Shown: in pieces, positions 54,495 to 64,000 of the stretch
Position numbering within the stretch: position 1 is the stretch's first letter
Layout of the letters: every line of letters starts with the position of its first letter
Assembly (NCBI RefSeq): GCF_910592395.1
Contig: NC_088316.1
Span: 7,318,001 to 7,382,000 of the forward strand
Direction of reading: 5' to 3'
DNA length: 64,000 bases
Source of the DNA: Lineus longissimus
Taxonomy: Eukaryota; Nemertea; Pilidiophora; Heteronemertea; Lineidae
Notes under the pieces: generated by a model
Seen by the model: the letters and a program-made list of their open reading frames with translations, nothing else
What the model was told of the DNA's origin: nothing
Databases searched by the model: none
Position numbers and translations under genes: made by a program

Positions 54495-54622
54495 ATAATG
54501 GGTGATATGAATAAAGACTAGCAAATGCTTTTATCTAAATCTCCATGTACATTTACACTAGGCCTTCCTGTACAAAACCGGAGTAAAAGCATTTGCTGGT
54601 CTTTATTCATATCACCCATTAT
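54495..54622. mobile_element. 128-bp Harbinger-type MITE
   Basis: Arms ATAATGGGTGATATGAATAA (54495 on) and the reverse complement ending 54622 match over 39 bp with one mismatch. The GGG..ATATGAATAAA start resembles the end of the Harbinger element at 44.1 kb (GGGCCATATGAATAAA), so the two may share transposase. Confidence 0.9.
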
Positions 54623-55646
54623 GACAGTCTTTACACGAGTGCGCAGTGTCACCCTTTTAAAACATGCGTCCGCGTGGTTGACACCCCTCCCCAGGAAGAA
54701 AATGGTGACAGTTGATAAATCAAGTGCACGGGAAGTGCCCCACGAGAATTATCGATGTCTAGAAAATAACCCGTGGAGATTTACGATTCCATTCCGAATA
54801 AAAGCGATAAATAGCGATCGAAATACGAGATTGTTGGACCATGCTTAAATCCCAGTAATGCGACACCTACAACCTATTGCAGAACTGAAATACTGGGCCC
54901 ACATGGAAGAGTCTCTGTTCTGATCGGTTTTGATAAAATTTACTCACGATTATGAATGATCGAATTCACGATGATTCTCAATATCTTACTATGGGGATTA
55001 TCGGGCTAACACCATGGGTTTAATCTTTTCGGTAGAATTCGAGAATTTGATCTGCACGACTTGGCAGTCGAGGGGCTTATAATACGTGAAGAATTCGATG
55101 CACAGATTAGGCGCCCCTGTGGATTTACGAGAGATGACGATGCTGATACAGAATACGATCGACATACGAGAAAAATACGAAATCTGGGGTTCATAGTGGG
55201 ATGACGGACGACGGACGACTAACGCTGCGGTATTGTTTAGACTCCAATACGGTGAGCCAAAAAGGAGGTCATATTGAGGTCCTGCTCAAATAAAGCACTT
55301 TTCCATATCCATTGATATAGCATTTTTAGACTTGCATTGTTGACATTGGTACTATATATATGATTTAAGATCTAGCAAATTTTGATACTTTAGTATAATA
55401 TCAGAAGCTAGATCAGTGCCGAATTTAAAGGTATCGATTTCAAACTGACTGCGTTATAGGACTTTTAAAGCGGGAAGGTTTTTTTAGATCACCCGATATA
55501 AATGTAGCTCTCTGCACTATTCAAACAAAAAGTGTCCCATACTTTTCAAGTAAGAAGCTATTTTCGCAAATTCGAAAATCAAGGACAAGTCAGGACAGTC
55601 GAGTCCACCGCCTAGATAATTCTGCGGCGTAATTAGTATTAATTAT
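54623..55646. other. no gene seen
   Basis: Non-coding. Confidence 0.4.
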
Positions 55647-55745
55647 TAAGGGAAATATTACCAAGCTTTTGGCAGCCAAGTCACATACTACATCAGTTGT
55701 TTCCATCAACAAGTTGCAAAAAATGGAAAAATTCAAAATCTGATT
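55647..55745 (-). repeat. R1 dispersed repeat, minus copy
   Basis: The reverse complement of 10173-10275: TAAGGGAAATATTACCAAGC through TTTCCATCAACAAGTTGC to AAAAATTCAAAATCTGAT. An adjacent segment (55770-55850, CGGACTCCGA and GATGCACT words) recurs at 63890-63960. Confidence 0.75.
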
Positions 55746-55850
55746 GAATTATCAGATTAATTAATCCGATGCGGACTCCGATTTGATCCGCATTAGCACT
55801 CCGAGCCTCGAACCTTTCCATGCGGACTGATGCACTAGTTAGGCGTATGC

Positions 55851-57415
55851 CTGGAGCCATAGATCCACACCTGTCTGGCGTCTTGCTGAAGTCGATGTCT
55901 CACTCCACACTTTCAATAAATCCATGATAACACATAGCATGTACGTCTGTCAAGGATGTGACACTGCACAATGCCAGATGGTCTGGCTAGATGAGGACTT
56001 AAACGGAAAACGAGAAGAACATGCCGTTCATATATGCCCCCTATAAACTGTATCCCGCCGGCGTATGTCCTCATGTCTGAGGTTGATGTATCAGACCGGC
56101 AAGTTGAAGACCTCCAGAAACCAACACATTATTACTGATCTTACTTTACAATTCCTTTATTTCAAAAATTAATTGTAAAAAATTGTAAAATTTCGGAAAA
56201 CATTTGAGATAAGAGGGAGAGGGGTGAAACTTTTCAACAAAGTCTGAAATTTCTTGTATTTTTTACAAACGTAGTGAACTTTTAAAATTTCATATCTGAT
56301 ACATTAAAATCACTGCCCTGGTCACTCTAAGCGTTGTTTATGACCTGACAGCAACTGACACCAATATGTGTTCCTCCTTGTGGTTTTATTACTAAGCCAT
56401 TCCGACCTATCCAATTCTTTGAAAAATTGAAATTGTGTGATATTGATTTCGAAGTCGAGGAGGGGTCAGATGAATTGCAGATGCTATCCAAAGTTTTCGA
56501 ATGTTTTTTTTGTGCACGATCATAAAACGTGGACGCTTTAAACTCTAAAAACTAAATGGTTGGATTTCAACTATATCAGGTAGTTGATTTAGAATAACCA
56601 TTTATTATTGTTGTAAATGGTTAAACAAACAACATGACTAGTAGAACCCTTACCCTATCACAATTGTTGAAATAATCAGGCCTAATTTATTGATTTATCA
56701 GTTTTTCGTCCAGCTACTAGATGGCGTGTCAACAAATCATAAGGGTGACTCGGCTATTTCTAATAGTTGCTAGACGGCGTTCCAACAACTTATATGTCAT
56801 TAAAACATAAAAACGATAGGCTCTGACGAATGGAATCGGACGCTGTCTCCGAATCAGTAGGTACGGGATTCATTTCCCGTACGGTAGCAACCTGGCCTTG
56901 TGGCAATGTTGCATACGCATGTCATGTCGACCGTATAATACTTTCTACGTGATATGTATTAGTCACGAAACTTTAACCTGTCGCTTATATATTGAGTTTA
57001 TTCATAACATTAATTGACTTTATTGGCAAATGAGGGCTGCTTGAGAGGCGAGCTAATACAGACAAGAAAAATACAGCCCAGTTCTCTGCATCATCACTAT
57101 AGCGGAAGAAGCTCCTACAAATATCACTTCCGGATAAGAAAAAATGTATGATATTGTCAGTTCATTTGAATTGAAAATATTTTTTGTGCAAAATCACCAA
57201 ATTTAATAATATTACAAAAATGATAAGAACAATCAAAAAATGTGACCGAAGCGGTGCAGGTTACGTGCGCCAATGCCGTATCCACTACGCAATGAAGTTG
57301 TTTTTGCAGGTTCGATTGTACAGTTGGACCTATTGTCCCGCCTTTTTGTACACTAAAAGACGTAATTTCTTCTGCAGGATTGACATTCTGAGAGTGTAGA
57401 GAAGAAAGCTCTATC
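55851..57415. other. long stretch without genes
   Basis: Non-coding. The minus-strand frame 57157-57450 starts in a CGT-type microsatellite and is not supported. Confidence 0.45.
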
Positions 57416-57417
57416 AT

Positions 57418-57450
57418 TGTCGTCGTCGTCGTCGACGTCGTCGTCGTCAT
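57418..57450 (+). repeat. (GTC/CGT)n microsatellite
   Basis: About ten GTC units (TCGTCGTCGTCGACGTCGTC). On the minus strand it encodes Thr or Asp runs depending on frame. Confidence 0.95.
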
Positions 57451-57588
57451 TCATTTTGCCATAATATCGTCAGGATTGCCCTCGTTAACTGAACTTTCAA
57501 TTCCAGCTGGTATGCAACTGCAGGCAGGAGCTACCGCATATTTTTAGATAAACTACAAATCAAAATTTGAAATAACCGGCATACATGC

Positions 57589-58014
57589 CTAAATCCTGTT
57601 ATCGTGAGAACTATTTATAAAGTCCACTACCCTTCCGGCCGTGGACGGATTTGACAGGAGTGCATTAATTTTCGCTTCTCTTGTCCATGTCAATGCTATT
57701 ATCAATATATAAGTCCTGAAATAGTATTGTCCTTTGTACTTCATATTTTGCGCACCAATTTCCCACAACATCAATCATATTTTGTAATGAGTCTTCGTTT
57801 TCGCTGTTTGTAAACGAAGTCACCCGCGTCATGTTTAATCCCTTCAGTCCATCCATGTACATTCCACGTTCCTATCGTTATGTGCTATCCTCCATGAAGC
57901 TGGCGTACACTACATTCCGTGTTCGTTTCGCCGTCATTGATTTCGGCGTTCGCTTGGTCATTCGTGTCTGGCTCCTCTTCGTCCTCATCAATCGTTTTGA
58001 TTCCTTGACGTAGA
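57589..58014 (-). pseudogene. possible decayed LINE endonuclease or RT remnant
   Basis: Minus-strand frames show ITIGTWNVHGWTEGI near 57860, resembling the first endonuclease motif, and in another frame MIDVVGNWCAKYEVQRT, which resembles the region after FADD in RT or a segment of endonuclease. There are several stops. Assignment uncertain. Confidence 0.3.
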
Positions 58015-58319
58015 AGGCGCGGAAAAGGGGGTCGGCTTCCTCCTCTATATGCTTCCGTGTTATCGCCTGATGGGTTTCGACTACTTTTAAGAATCGTTGA
58101 TGTAGCTAGGTCGGGTTCGGGTTTCTGTAAGACCTCAGTGACTCGCCAGCAATTATTAATCCGAAAGTTTTAGCCGTCTGGGACAAGTTTCAAGATCTTT
58201 CGCATGTTGTTTTCGCTGATCAATTCGTTGTGGGTCTTCGTGGGATCCATTCCTGCTTGTACTCATTGTTGTCAGCTTGTCAGCTTCTGCCGGTGTGCCA
58301 CTTGCAGACCTGCATAGTT

Positions 58320-58548
58320 ATACGCCGGCAAAATTCTAGTCACTCTCCCGGAACTTCGCCTTTCCTTTTAGGAGGCACTTAATAGGTGGGTTGTTACCTT
58401 TGTGTTCCTCCTTTTAGACACTAATTTTATTGTTATGATGTGCTACATTTGTTCTGGTGTTTTTATGCATTGCTGTTTATAAGTTGTACACAGGTTTTTA
58501 ATTTATTTAGTGTCTAATAAAGTATTCATTGAATTAAATTAAATTAAA
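58320..58548 (+). mobile_element. LINE 3' UTR with ATTAA tail
   Basis: TAATAAAG followed by TTCATTGAATTAAATTAAAT and AAAAC resembles the 3' end of a 5'-truncated LINE. No coding part is recognisable. Confidence 0.5.
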
Positions 58549-58640
58549 ACTTTCAAACTCCGAGTTCTTTTGTTCAGCTATTGTCCGTTCGTTTTGTTAA
58601 TCCACTGGCACGTCGTAATGTTCGGTCAGTGACATAAGAC

Positions 58641-59353
58641 AGGATTAGCAGACGCCCGACTCCGACTCCGAGTACGAGGTGATTCCCTTTTTGCGCTTTA
58701 CGTCATCAACAGTGCGGGGGTTTCCCAAGTGGTCACTCGTACTCGCTCGTAAACTCCGAGTTGGACGTCCTCTATTCGTAAGTGCGCTCCCAGTGCAAAT
58801 TTCTCTGTTATCATCGTAGATTCGGAGTATTTCCTGATCATTTTTAAATGTAAATGCTTTCAAGGATATGTCAATGCCCAGCAATGTAGTTCTGGTGGAA
58901 AAAGGGTGCTCTGTATGGGCATCTTTGTTGGGTGGCATTCTCGCGATTTTTTTGCACATCGATGCGCATGCGATGCATGTACATCATGTGTACATGACAT
59001 GCATCATGTGCATGGTAGTAGTTATCAATGGTTATTACAAGTGAGGAAGCATGCAATTGCCCTTGGGTTATTTTGTGCTCCCAAGTCCAAGATGTAGGCC
59101 TAGTAAAATCTGCCATTTCTCTATAACTGGTTTAATTCAAGATCAAAGGAAAATCACTGCCGATCAGCTGATTGTTTCCGTCGTCTGCTATGTTTACGTT
59201 TCGCAGCGCCATCTAACGTAAAACACCTGGAACTGAGATCAACTCTGACCGGGAGTCGTGACGTTGCTAATCGATCAAACTGAACATTCGCGCGCGGATC
59301 CGACTCTGACTCGTACTCGTACTCGGAGTCGGAGTCGGGCGGCTGCTAATCCT
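58641..59353. mobile_element. 713-bp element with ~37-bp TIRs and an ORF
   Basis: AGGATTAGCAGACGCCCGAC, TCCGACTCCGAGTACGAG (58641-58677) is mirrored at 59316-59353 with one mismatch. The TIRs contain CGACTC-type short tandem repeats. No obvious target duplication. Inside are a 98-codon minus-strand ORF and, ahead of it, GATGCGCATGCGATG (NRF1-like) embedded in an ACATG-rich palindromic stretch (58960-59020). No transposase. Confidence 0.88.
58645..58938 (-). CDS. small ORF running into the TIR of the 713-bp element
   Basis: A 97-aa frame from ATG 58938: it begins MPPNKDAHTEHPFSTRTTLL, has a central TFKNDQEILRIYDDNREI stretch, a GRPTRSLRAS segment reminiscent of an AT-hook core, and ends with codons inside the left TIR (SESESG). 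An NRF1-like palindrome lies ~30 bp upstream, as for the AT-hook ORF in the TTAA element at 22.8 kb. Family unknown; it could be a spliced first exon or a chance frame. Confidence 0.35.
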   Translation of the reverse strand: MPPNKDAHTEHPFSTRTTLLGIDISLKAFTFKNDQEILRIYDDNREICTGSALTNRGRPTRSLRASTSDHLGNPRTVDDVKRKKGITSYSESESGVC

Positions 59354-61699
59354 GGCTATAGTCTCACTCATTCGTGACGAATTTTGGAACAAGTGGTGTG
59401 CCTTTATTGTAGACGTATGATGTAACAGCTGAGCCAATACGGCTGCGTTTATGCATGCACTATGTTCAACACTGTTGCAATGTTCGACTAGACGACAAAC
59501 TTCAATAGTGTTCTTTCCCAGCTAGCTCATGCATATTTTCAGCAGATTTTGCTCTCGTGCGAGTCACACAACACTGCACTTATATGTCGATACCAATGAG
59601 TTAGAGACACGTTAATTGCACACAGAATCGAGAACAAAATTATGCCAACGGGCCGAGCGTCCATCTTGAATACGTGGTATACATGTATATAAAGATTAAG
59701 TGGTACAACAAGTCATCAGAGGCTTAATGGCCACTAGGTCTGTCAGTGATGCCAATTAAAAATTGCATTCCTATTGTGGACTGTATGTTAACTATCCATT
59801 GCTCAGCACTCCTAAATCTATGGTACCTTGTACACTTTATTCAAAATCACCATGTGTAAGTAATAGCGTCAATTATGTACCAGTTTGCAAATTACTGTCT
59901 ATACTCCTTTCGATAAATTGAGTAATTACAGTCTCATATTTCAGCAATCTATCAGCCAGACCTAGAGCCAAGGTTTGTAACGATTCCAGATTGTCGACCA
60001 TTCTTCATCCATTGCAAAAAATTTTTGAAGTGATGGTCTCAGTGCTTTTTTCCTACAACCATTTTATATTCAGTAGTTGGCCGGGGCAACACGTTGACCA
60101 CAAAACATTTACCGCCACAAGCTGGTCAAAAGCATAAGAAAACTACACCTGGCCTGCCTAGGCAACCTATTTAAAGACATCACAGCAAACCGAGTCTATC
60201 AAAACAACTCAAACATTTCAAATGGTTAAAAAAGCAATCGAGGTAAGTTGAAACAATGACCCTCTCACAACAAAAACAAGTCAGTTGGCCACAAATAAAC
60301 ATTGCCCCACTTGAAGAGTCCGTAGAAAGCATTAAAAATCGTTCGAAATACAGTTTACCTGTTAAACTCCAGCGATATGAATTAAAAGTGACCACATTTT
60401 TGTGCAGAATGATTGCCACATTAAATTCATTGGGCATATGAATTCGCCGTTCAAGGAACAAACGTCTTGGCGCCAAAAACAGACATCGGCCACGTTGGCG
60501 AAAATGTCGTCATACCATGTAAAATCCAAGAAAGGTCTCGTAAGGAAGTTTTTTCCGAATCTAAATGATGATGACGTGCCTCGTTAAGAGGACGTAACAT
60601 CTATTTTAATTTTAAAATGCATTTCCAATGTGATTGCATGGGGACAACCCATCTGTGTCGTATATCACTAGACACGCTCGAATCCCCTTTTTCCGTGCAA
60701 TGTTTAATCCGTCGTTTTATTTCTTCAAATAAATCCTAAAAATAAAAAAAGCAAAAAGTCGCGGGTTAAGTTACCTGAATAACTTTTACACAATGAAATT
60801 ACATAGGTCGAACATAGACAATATTCCTGGACAGCTGGCGATTTTTTAAAGATATTTGTTTATCAAGGGTACTATATGGCTCTTAGAGATAGCTTGCCCC
60901 TACACTGCAGATAGTATGCCTCACGCTATTGCCGGCAAATATGACTAGGATGCTGCAGGGTTCTAGCTATTTGACCCACTTCTCACCGTGTATCAGGAGG
61001 AACTTAAGGTTCAGAATCAAGAAAAAGCGAACCGGCTCCTCATATTGCAGTTTTTTTAACACATGGAAGCGCACATCTTACCCAGTTAGGGAACTTACGA
61101 AATTAGGGTTCACCATTAGAAGCTTTATCCTTTCATTCCATCGCAAAACTATACCGATGATAAATATATCGCTACATAGTGTAAATTTGTAAGGTTCCTC
61201 CTTGCATATATATTCGCAAACTGAGCAAATTAATGCACTTGCCACTGCAATGCACCCTTGCACAAAATAAACCTTGAATGTACAATCAACATACATAAAA
61301 GCCCTTCGGTGACATCAATTCATTTATGTTAGACGAGGATGGTCCATGGTAGCTCCGATTTTGACCAATTGACAACCCTTTTATTTCATCATAGATTCAT
61401 GCTTTCTGTGGCAAGTGATCATTAAATCCTGTTACTGTGTAAGCTATTGAGGATAGGCTGGTTGAAAATGTCAGTAACACATAATTTGTCATGAAAATAC
61501 AAAATTTTCATGTAATCTGTCAAAGAGACATATGTTACATTTGTACGTCACCGAAACGTTTCAAACGCATGAATCTGAATGCCACATTACTTCCTTCTAG
61601 TAATACACTTAGGGTCTATAAAACCATCAAGAAAAAGTAATTGAATCTAGAAGTCCATTAATAATGCAATGGACATTCATAAAGGATGCTGCTTTGGGG
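59354..61699. other. long stretch without genes
   Basis: About 2.3 kb non-coding. The plus frame 60402-60587 (QNDCHIKFIG..) and others are short and unsupported. Confidence 0.45.
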
Positions 61700-62594
61700 G
61701 GTTTATGCCTGTTTCGCCTATTCCTGTTTCGCCTACAAAATTCCTGTTTCGCCTATTTCTGTTTCGCCTATTCCTGTTTCGCCTACTTTCCAGTACCCCT
61801 ACAATAAATCGACTCTCCCAGGGGGAACCTTAGGGATGCATGTCCATTTTATGGGGAAAACGTGAGGGGACAATTGGATGATGTTAACGATGTGATGACA
61901 ATTTGACTAATCAAATGCCATCAACTTTGTTAACAAACCATGCCATGACCGTTTTGAAAGAGTCACCTTGAAAGCGGGGACAGTCCGGGACTTATTTGAC
62001 CATATGACCATACTGACACACAGTAAAAACTAATAGATTAAGTAGAGTAAAGCAGTCGCTTATTTTATAAAAACAGGAATTCATGACTTTTTGATAAAAA
62101 TACATAATACTGTACATTCTCATAATTATTTGATCAAAATCAGCTGTAAAACCCATGTCATAGTAAAGAACAATGTAGCTATAGGTATTCTTTCTATTAC
62201 GAAGCCAGTTACTGACTAAGACAAAAGAAAGAGAATCAACAATATCAAATGCAGGCCTAAGAAACCTTTCTCAAATCTGATGAAAGGGTAAAATTTTCTT
62301 ACTATTTTATTTCTTGCCTTTTAAAATAAGCTAAAACATAAGCCGATGTAAGCTATGTATAATTTTCCAAAGTTATTCCGAATAATACTGAAATAATTGA
62401 CATGTCGCTAAATCCATTATTTCAGACTTTATTCTTAATGATAGCCTTTAACACTATAGTAAGGGACGATTCATATTCCTACGTCTGTGGGGAGGTTAGC
62501 AATACATTCGAATAGGCGAAACAGGAATAGGCGAAACAGGAATTAGGCGAAACAGGAATAGGCGGAACAGGAATAGGCGAAACAGGAATACACC
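61700..62594. mobile_element. 895-bp foldback element with 15-bp repeats, perfect 8-bp TSD
   Basis: Left end GGTTTATGCCTGTTTCGCC and right end (reverse complement) GGTGTATTCCTGTTTCGCC. Each end has about five tandem copies of the 15-bp unit TATTCCTGTTTCGCC (61707-61786; inverse at 62511-62590). CTTTGGGG flanks both sides (61692-61699; 62595-62602). The ~720-bp middle is AT-rich and non-coding. Same architecture as 47821-48642, but with a different unit. Confidence 0.95.
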
Positions 62595-62602
62595 CTTTGG
62601 GG

Positions 62603-63464
62603 TAGTTCCCCTGCTTTAATTTTTTGGAGGTTTTTTTTAGACAATGTTCCTATGGGTAAAAGAGAAAACTTTTCCAGAAAGCAGGTAGCGAATGCAGCTA
62701 AAAAGACCTGCAAACACTTGCCGGAAGAAGACAACAGTTAGTTGCATGTGACAATTGTATTACCTCTTTGAATTAGGTAGGCAACCTGCGTCGAGGTCCT
62801 ATTTCCGAAGTGCAAAATTTATTTTGCAATAAGTTTCATGGCATTAACAAATTATGTGCGGCCAAAGTGCTTTCGAAACAACTGATGCACGTGTTTGTGA
62901 TATGTCGTTTTAATGAAAGGATGTAGGATACTACCAGTCCCTAACCTCAAAACATTAACAATTTCATTTCAGAATATATGAGGTCATCTTTTACATCATG
63001 GGGGCAGGTTGCCTCCCTCTTACTGGTATTGTTTCTTGCAGCATTATGTAAGTATTGAAAACCACCCATAGTCAGATAGTGTGGTGAACTTAGGCTAGCG
63101 TGTCGCCGTAGTGGTAAGGTGGAGATGGTCGAGATTACCATATCCTACCTTTTGACGACTGACAAAATGTCTAAGCACAGTAATTTAAGAAAGTTCCTCA
63201 TCAGTCAGGAATCTTTTTTGGCGCTCGATCAGATCGATGCAAGGAATGCGCATTTTAAGATTTTGAATATGAAACGGTCTGTAACAATACACTTTACGCT
63301 GTTTACGATATTTACGCTCCCTTTCTAAAAAAGTGTCGGACACACTTTTGCATGTATTTCGATATACCGCAGCGGAGGATGATGCCTTATTTGTCTCACA
63401 CGCATACACTCCAGTCGAACGGTGCTTATCTCAACACTAGTGTACAATGCCAAATCGATTGCTG
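62603..63464. other. no gene seen
   Basis: Non-coding; short frames on both strands only. Confidence 0.4.
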
Positions 63465-63467
63465 AGT

Positions 63468-63514
63468 TAGGGGTTAGGGTTAGGGTTAAGGTTAGGGTAA
63501 GGTTTAGGGTTAGG
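63468..63514 (+). repeat. interstitial telomeric repeat (TTAGGG)n
   Basis: About eight TTAGGG units with single-base indels, G-rich on the plus strand, i.e. opposite to the tract at 40.2 kb. Confidence 0.93.
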
Positions 63515-63579
63515 GAAGATCATGTCTTTATTTCTGCACATTTTCTTCTACATATCAATAACTAGAGTCCAATATCTAC

Positions 63580-63592
63580 TTAAAGGGAACTG
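63580..63592 (+). mobile_element. isolated end like the TTAA element TIR
   Basis: TTAAAGGGAACTG matches the left end (TTAA plus AGGGAACTG) of the 22.77-kb element. No partner end is within the window. Confidence 0.35.
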
Positions 63593-63623
63593 CATAGAAC
63601 AGGGTGGGGGCCATGTATTGCCC

Positions 63624-63675
63624 CACCATCATCAAGATCGTAATGTGCTCCACCATCATCACCATCATCCGCAAG
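63624..63675 (+). repeat. CACCATCAT-type trinucleotide tract
   Basis: An imperfect (CAC/CAT)n run. It gives a His-rich ORF that is not a gene. Confidence 0.8.
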
Positions 63676-63837
63676 GTAAGAGAACCGTGGTCTTTGTTAT
63701 TTCAGAAGTACATTGTAGCATGTTTTACAAGGGCTATGTCTCTTGATCTTAAACTACCAATGGCATTATTAAGTGTGTTATACACAAGCTGACGGCTACC
63801 CTGTCACCTTCCTATGGAGTAGCATCCAGCAACAATT

Positions 63838-63960
63838 TGCACATAAAATGAAAAATTTCAAAATCTAACTGATTTATCAGGCTGTTCTGATGTTGACTCC
63901 GACTAGAACCGTTTGGCCCTCTTTGCACAGATCCTTTCAGTGTTGAGCGATGCACTTTTG
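63838..63960 (-). repeat. R1 fragment plus adjacent repeat
   Basis: GCAACAATTTGCACATAAAA through TCAAAATCTAACTGATTTAT matches the left half of R1 in reverse. The following GTTGACTCCGACT..GATGCACTTTTG resembles 55770-55850, showing R1 is part of a longer dispersed unit. Confidence 0.55.
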
Positions 63961-64000
63961 TATACAACCAAAAAACGGTTCTTCAGACGAGGGCCATTGC

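Noticed and set aside
52677-54524. Several 60-70-aa ORFs between 52.7 and 54.5 kb
   Set aside because: They lie in the degenerate 110-bp satellite and share its repeated words.
57157-57450. 97-aa Thr-rich minus-strand ORF
   Set aside because: It starts in a trinucleotide microsatellite, and a second frame is equally open; no domain or splice support.
63522-63792. His-rich ORFs
   Set aside because: Produced by the CAC/CAT tract.

Overview
The window reads as nuclear DNA of a marine invertebrate, most likely a deuterostome such as an echinoderm, hemichordate or cephalochordate. I infer this from interstitial TTAGGG-type telomeric tracts (40.2 and 63.5 kb), GT-AG introns, CR1/L2-like LINEs, a Harbinger transposon, tRNA-derived SINEs, and foldback elements whose arms carry 15-bp tandem repeats, as described for sea urchin TU elements. 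The species cannot be named from sequence alone. There is no complete ordinary host gene; this is a repeat-rich accessory region in which most open reading frames belong to mobile elements.

Layout. 0-1.45 kb: 3' part of a LINE (+). 1.4-6.35 kb: a compact block of minus-strand genes with virus-like layout (479 aa; a 271-aa and a ~230-aa half separated by one in-frame stop; 331 aa; 262 aa), cut at its 3' end by the LINE. 7.2-8.0 kb: an 82-bp satellite made of two 41-bp halves. 8.16-28.09 kb: about 20 kb bounded by inverted arrays of a 15-17-bp repeat. The two halves of a dispersed repeat (called R1 here) lie outside the arrays, with a near-perfect 8-9-bp duplication at the junctions, so I propose one giant foldback element. 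Inside are a three-exon gene for a Cys/His protein (9.0-10.2 kb), several small TIR elements, a TTAA-flanked 496-bp element carrying an exon with an AT-hook, a tandem LTR-like duplication (23.7-25.25 kb), a 499-bp element with perfect TIRs and a 9-bp target duplication, and a FLYWCH/MULE transposase exon (26.5-27.3 kb).

28-41 kb: mostly non-coding DNA with MITEs, a threefold 440-bp repeat, a decayed LINE with endonuclease and a remnant 2A-like motif (35-37.2 kb), and SINEs (37.5-39.1 kb). 41.2-44.1 kb: a nearly full CR1-like LINE (-) with few lesions. 44.1-47.4 kb: a Harbinger transposon with an intact transposase and a two-exon SANT/Myb-like partner carrying an A8 frameshift. 47.4-48.8 kb: a dispersed repeat split by an 822-bp foldback element; the empty site is preserved in a second copy at 18.4-18.9 kb. 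49.3-49.8 kb: a transposase pseudogene. 51.4-52.4 kb: LINE 3' end. 52.7-54.5 kb: a very degenerate ~110-bp satellite. 58.6-59.35 kb: a 713-bp TIR element with an ORF. 61.7-62.6 kb: an 895-bp foldback element with a perfect 8-bp target duplication.

Working together: the Harbinger transposase and SANT-like protein are a known two-protein pair. The FLYWCH/MULE transposase could in principle serve the 499-bp element and the foldback arrays, because Drosophila FB-NOF pairs foldback arms with a MULE-type transposase; here that is inference. The 1.4-6.35 kb genes are arranged as one co-oriented unit, but I do not recognise their family.
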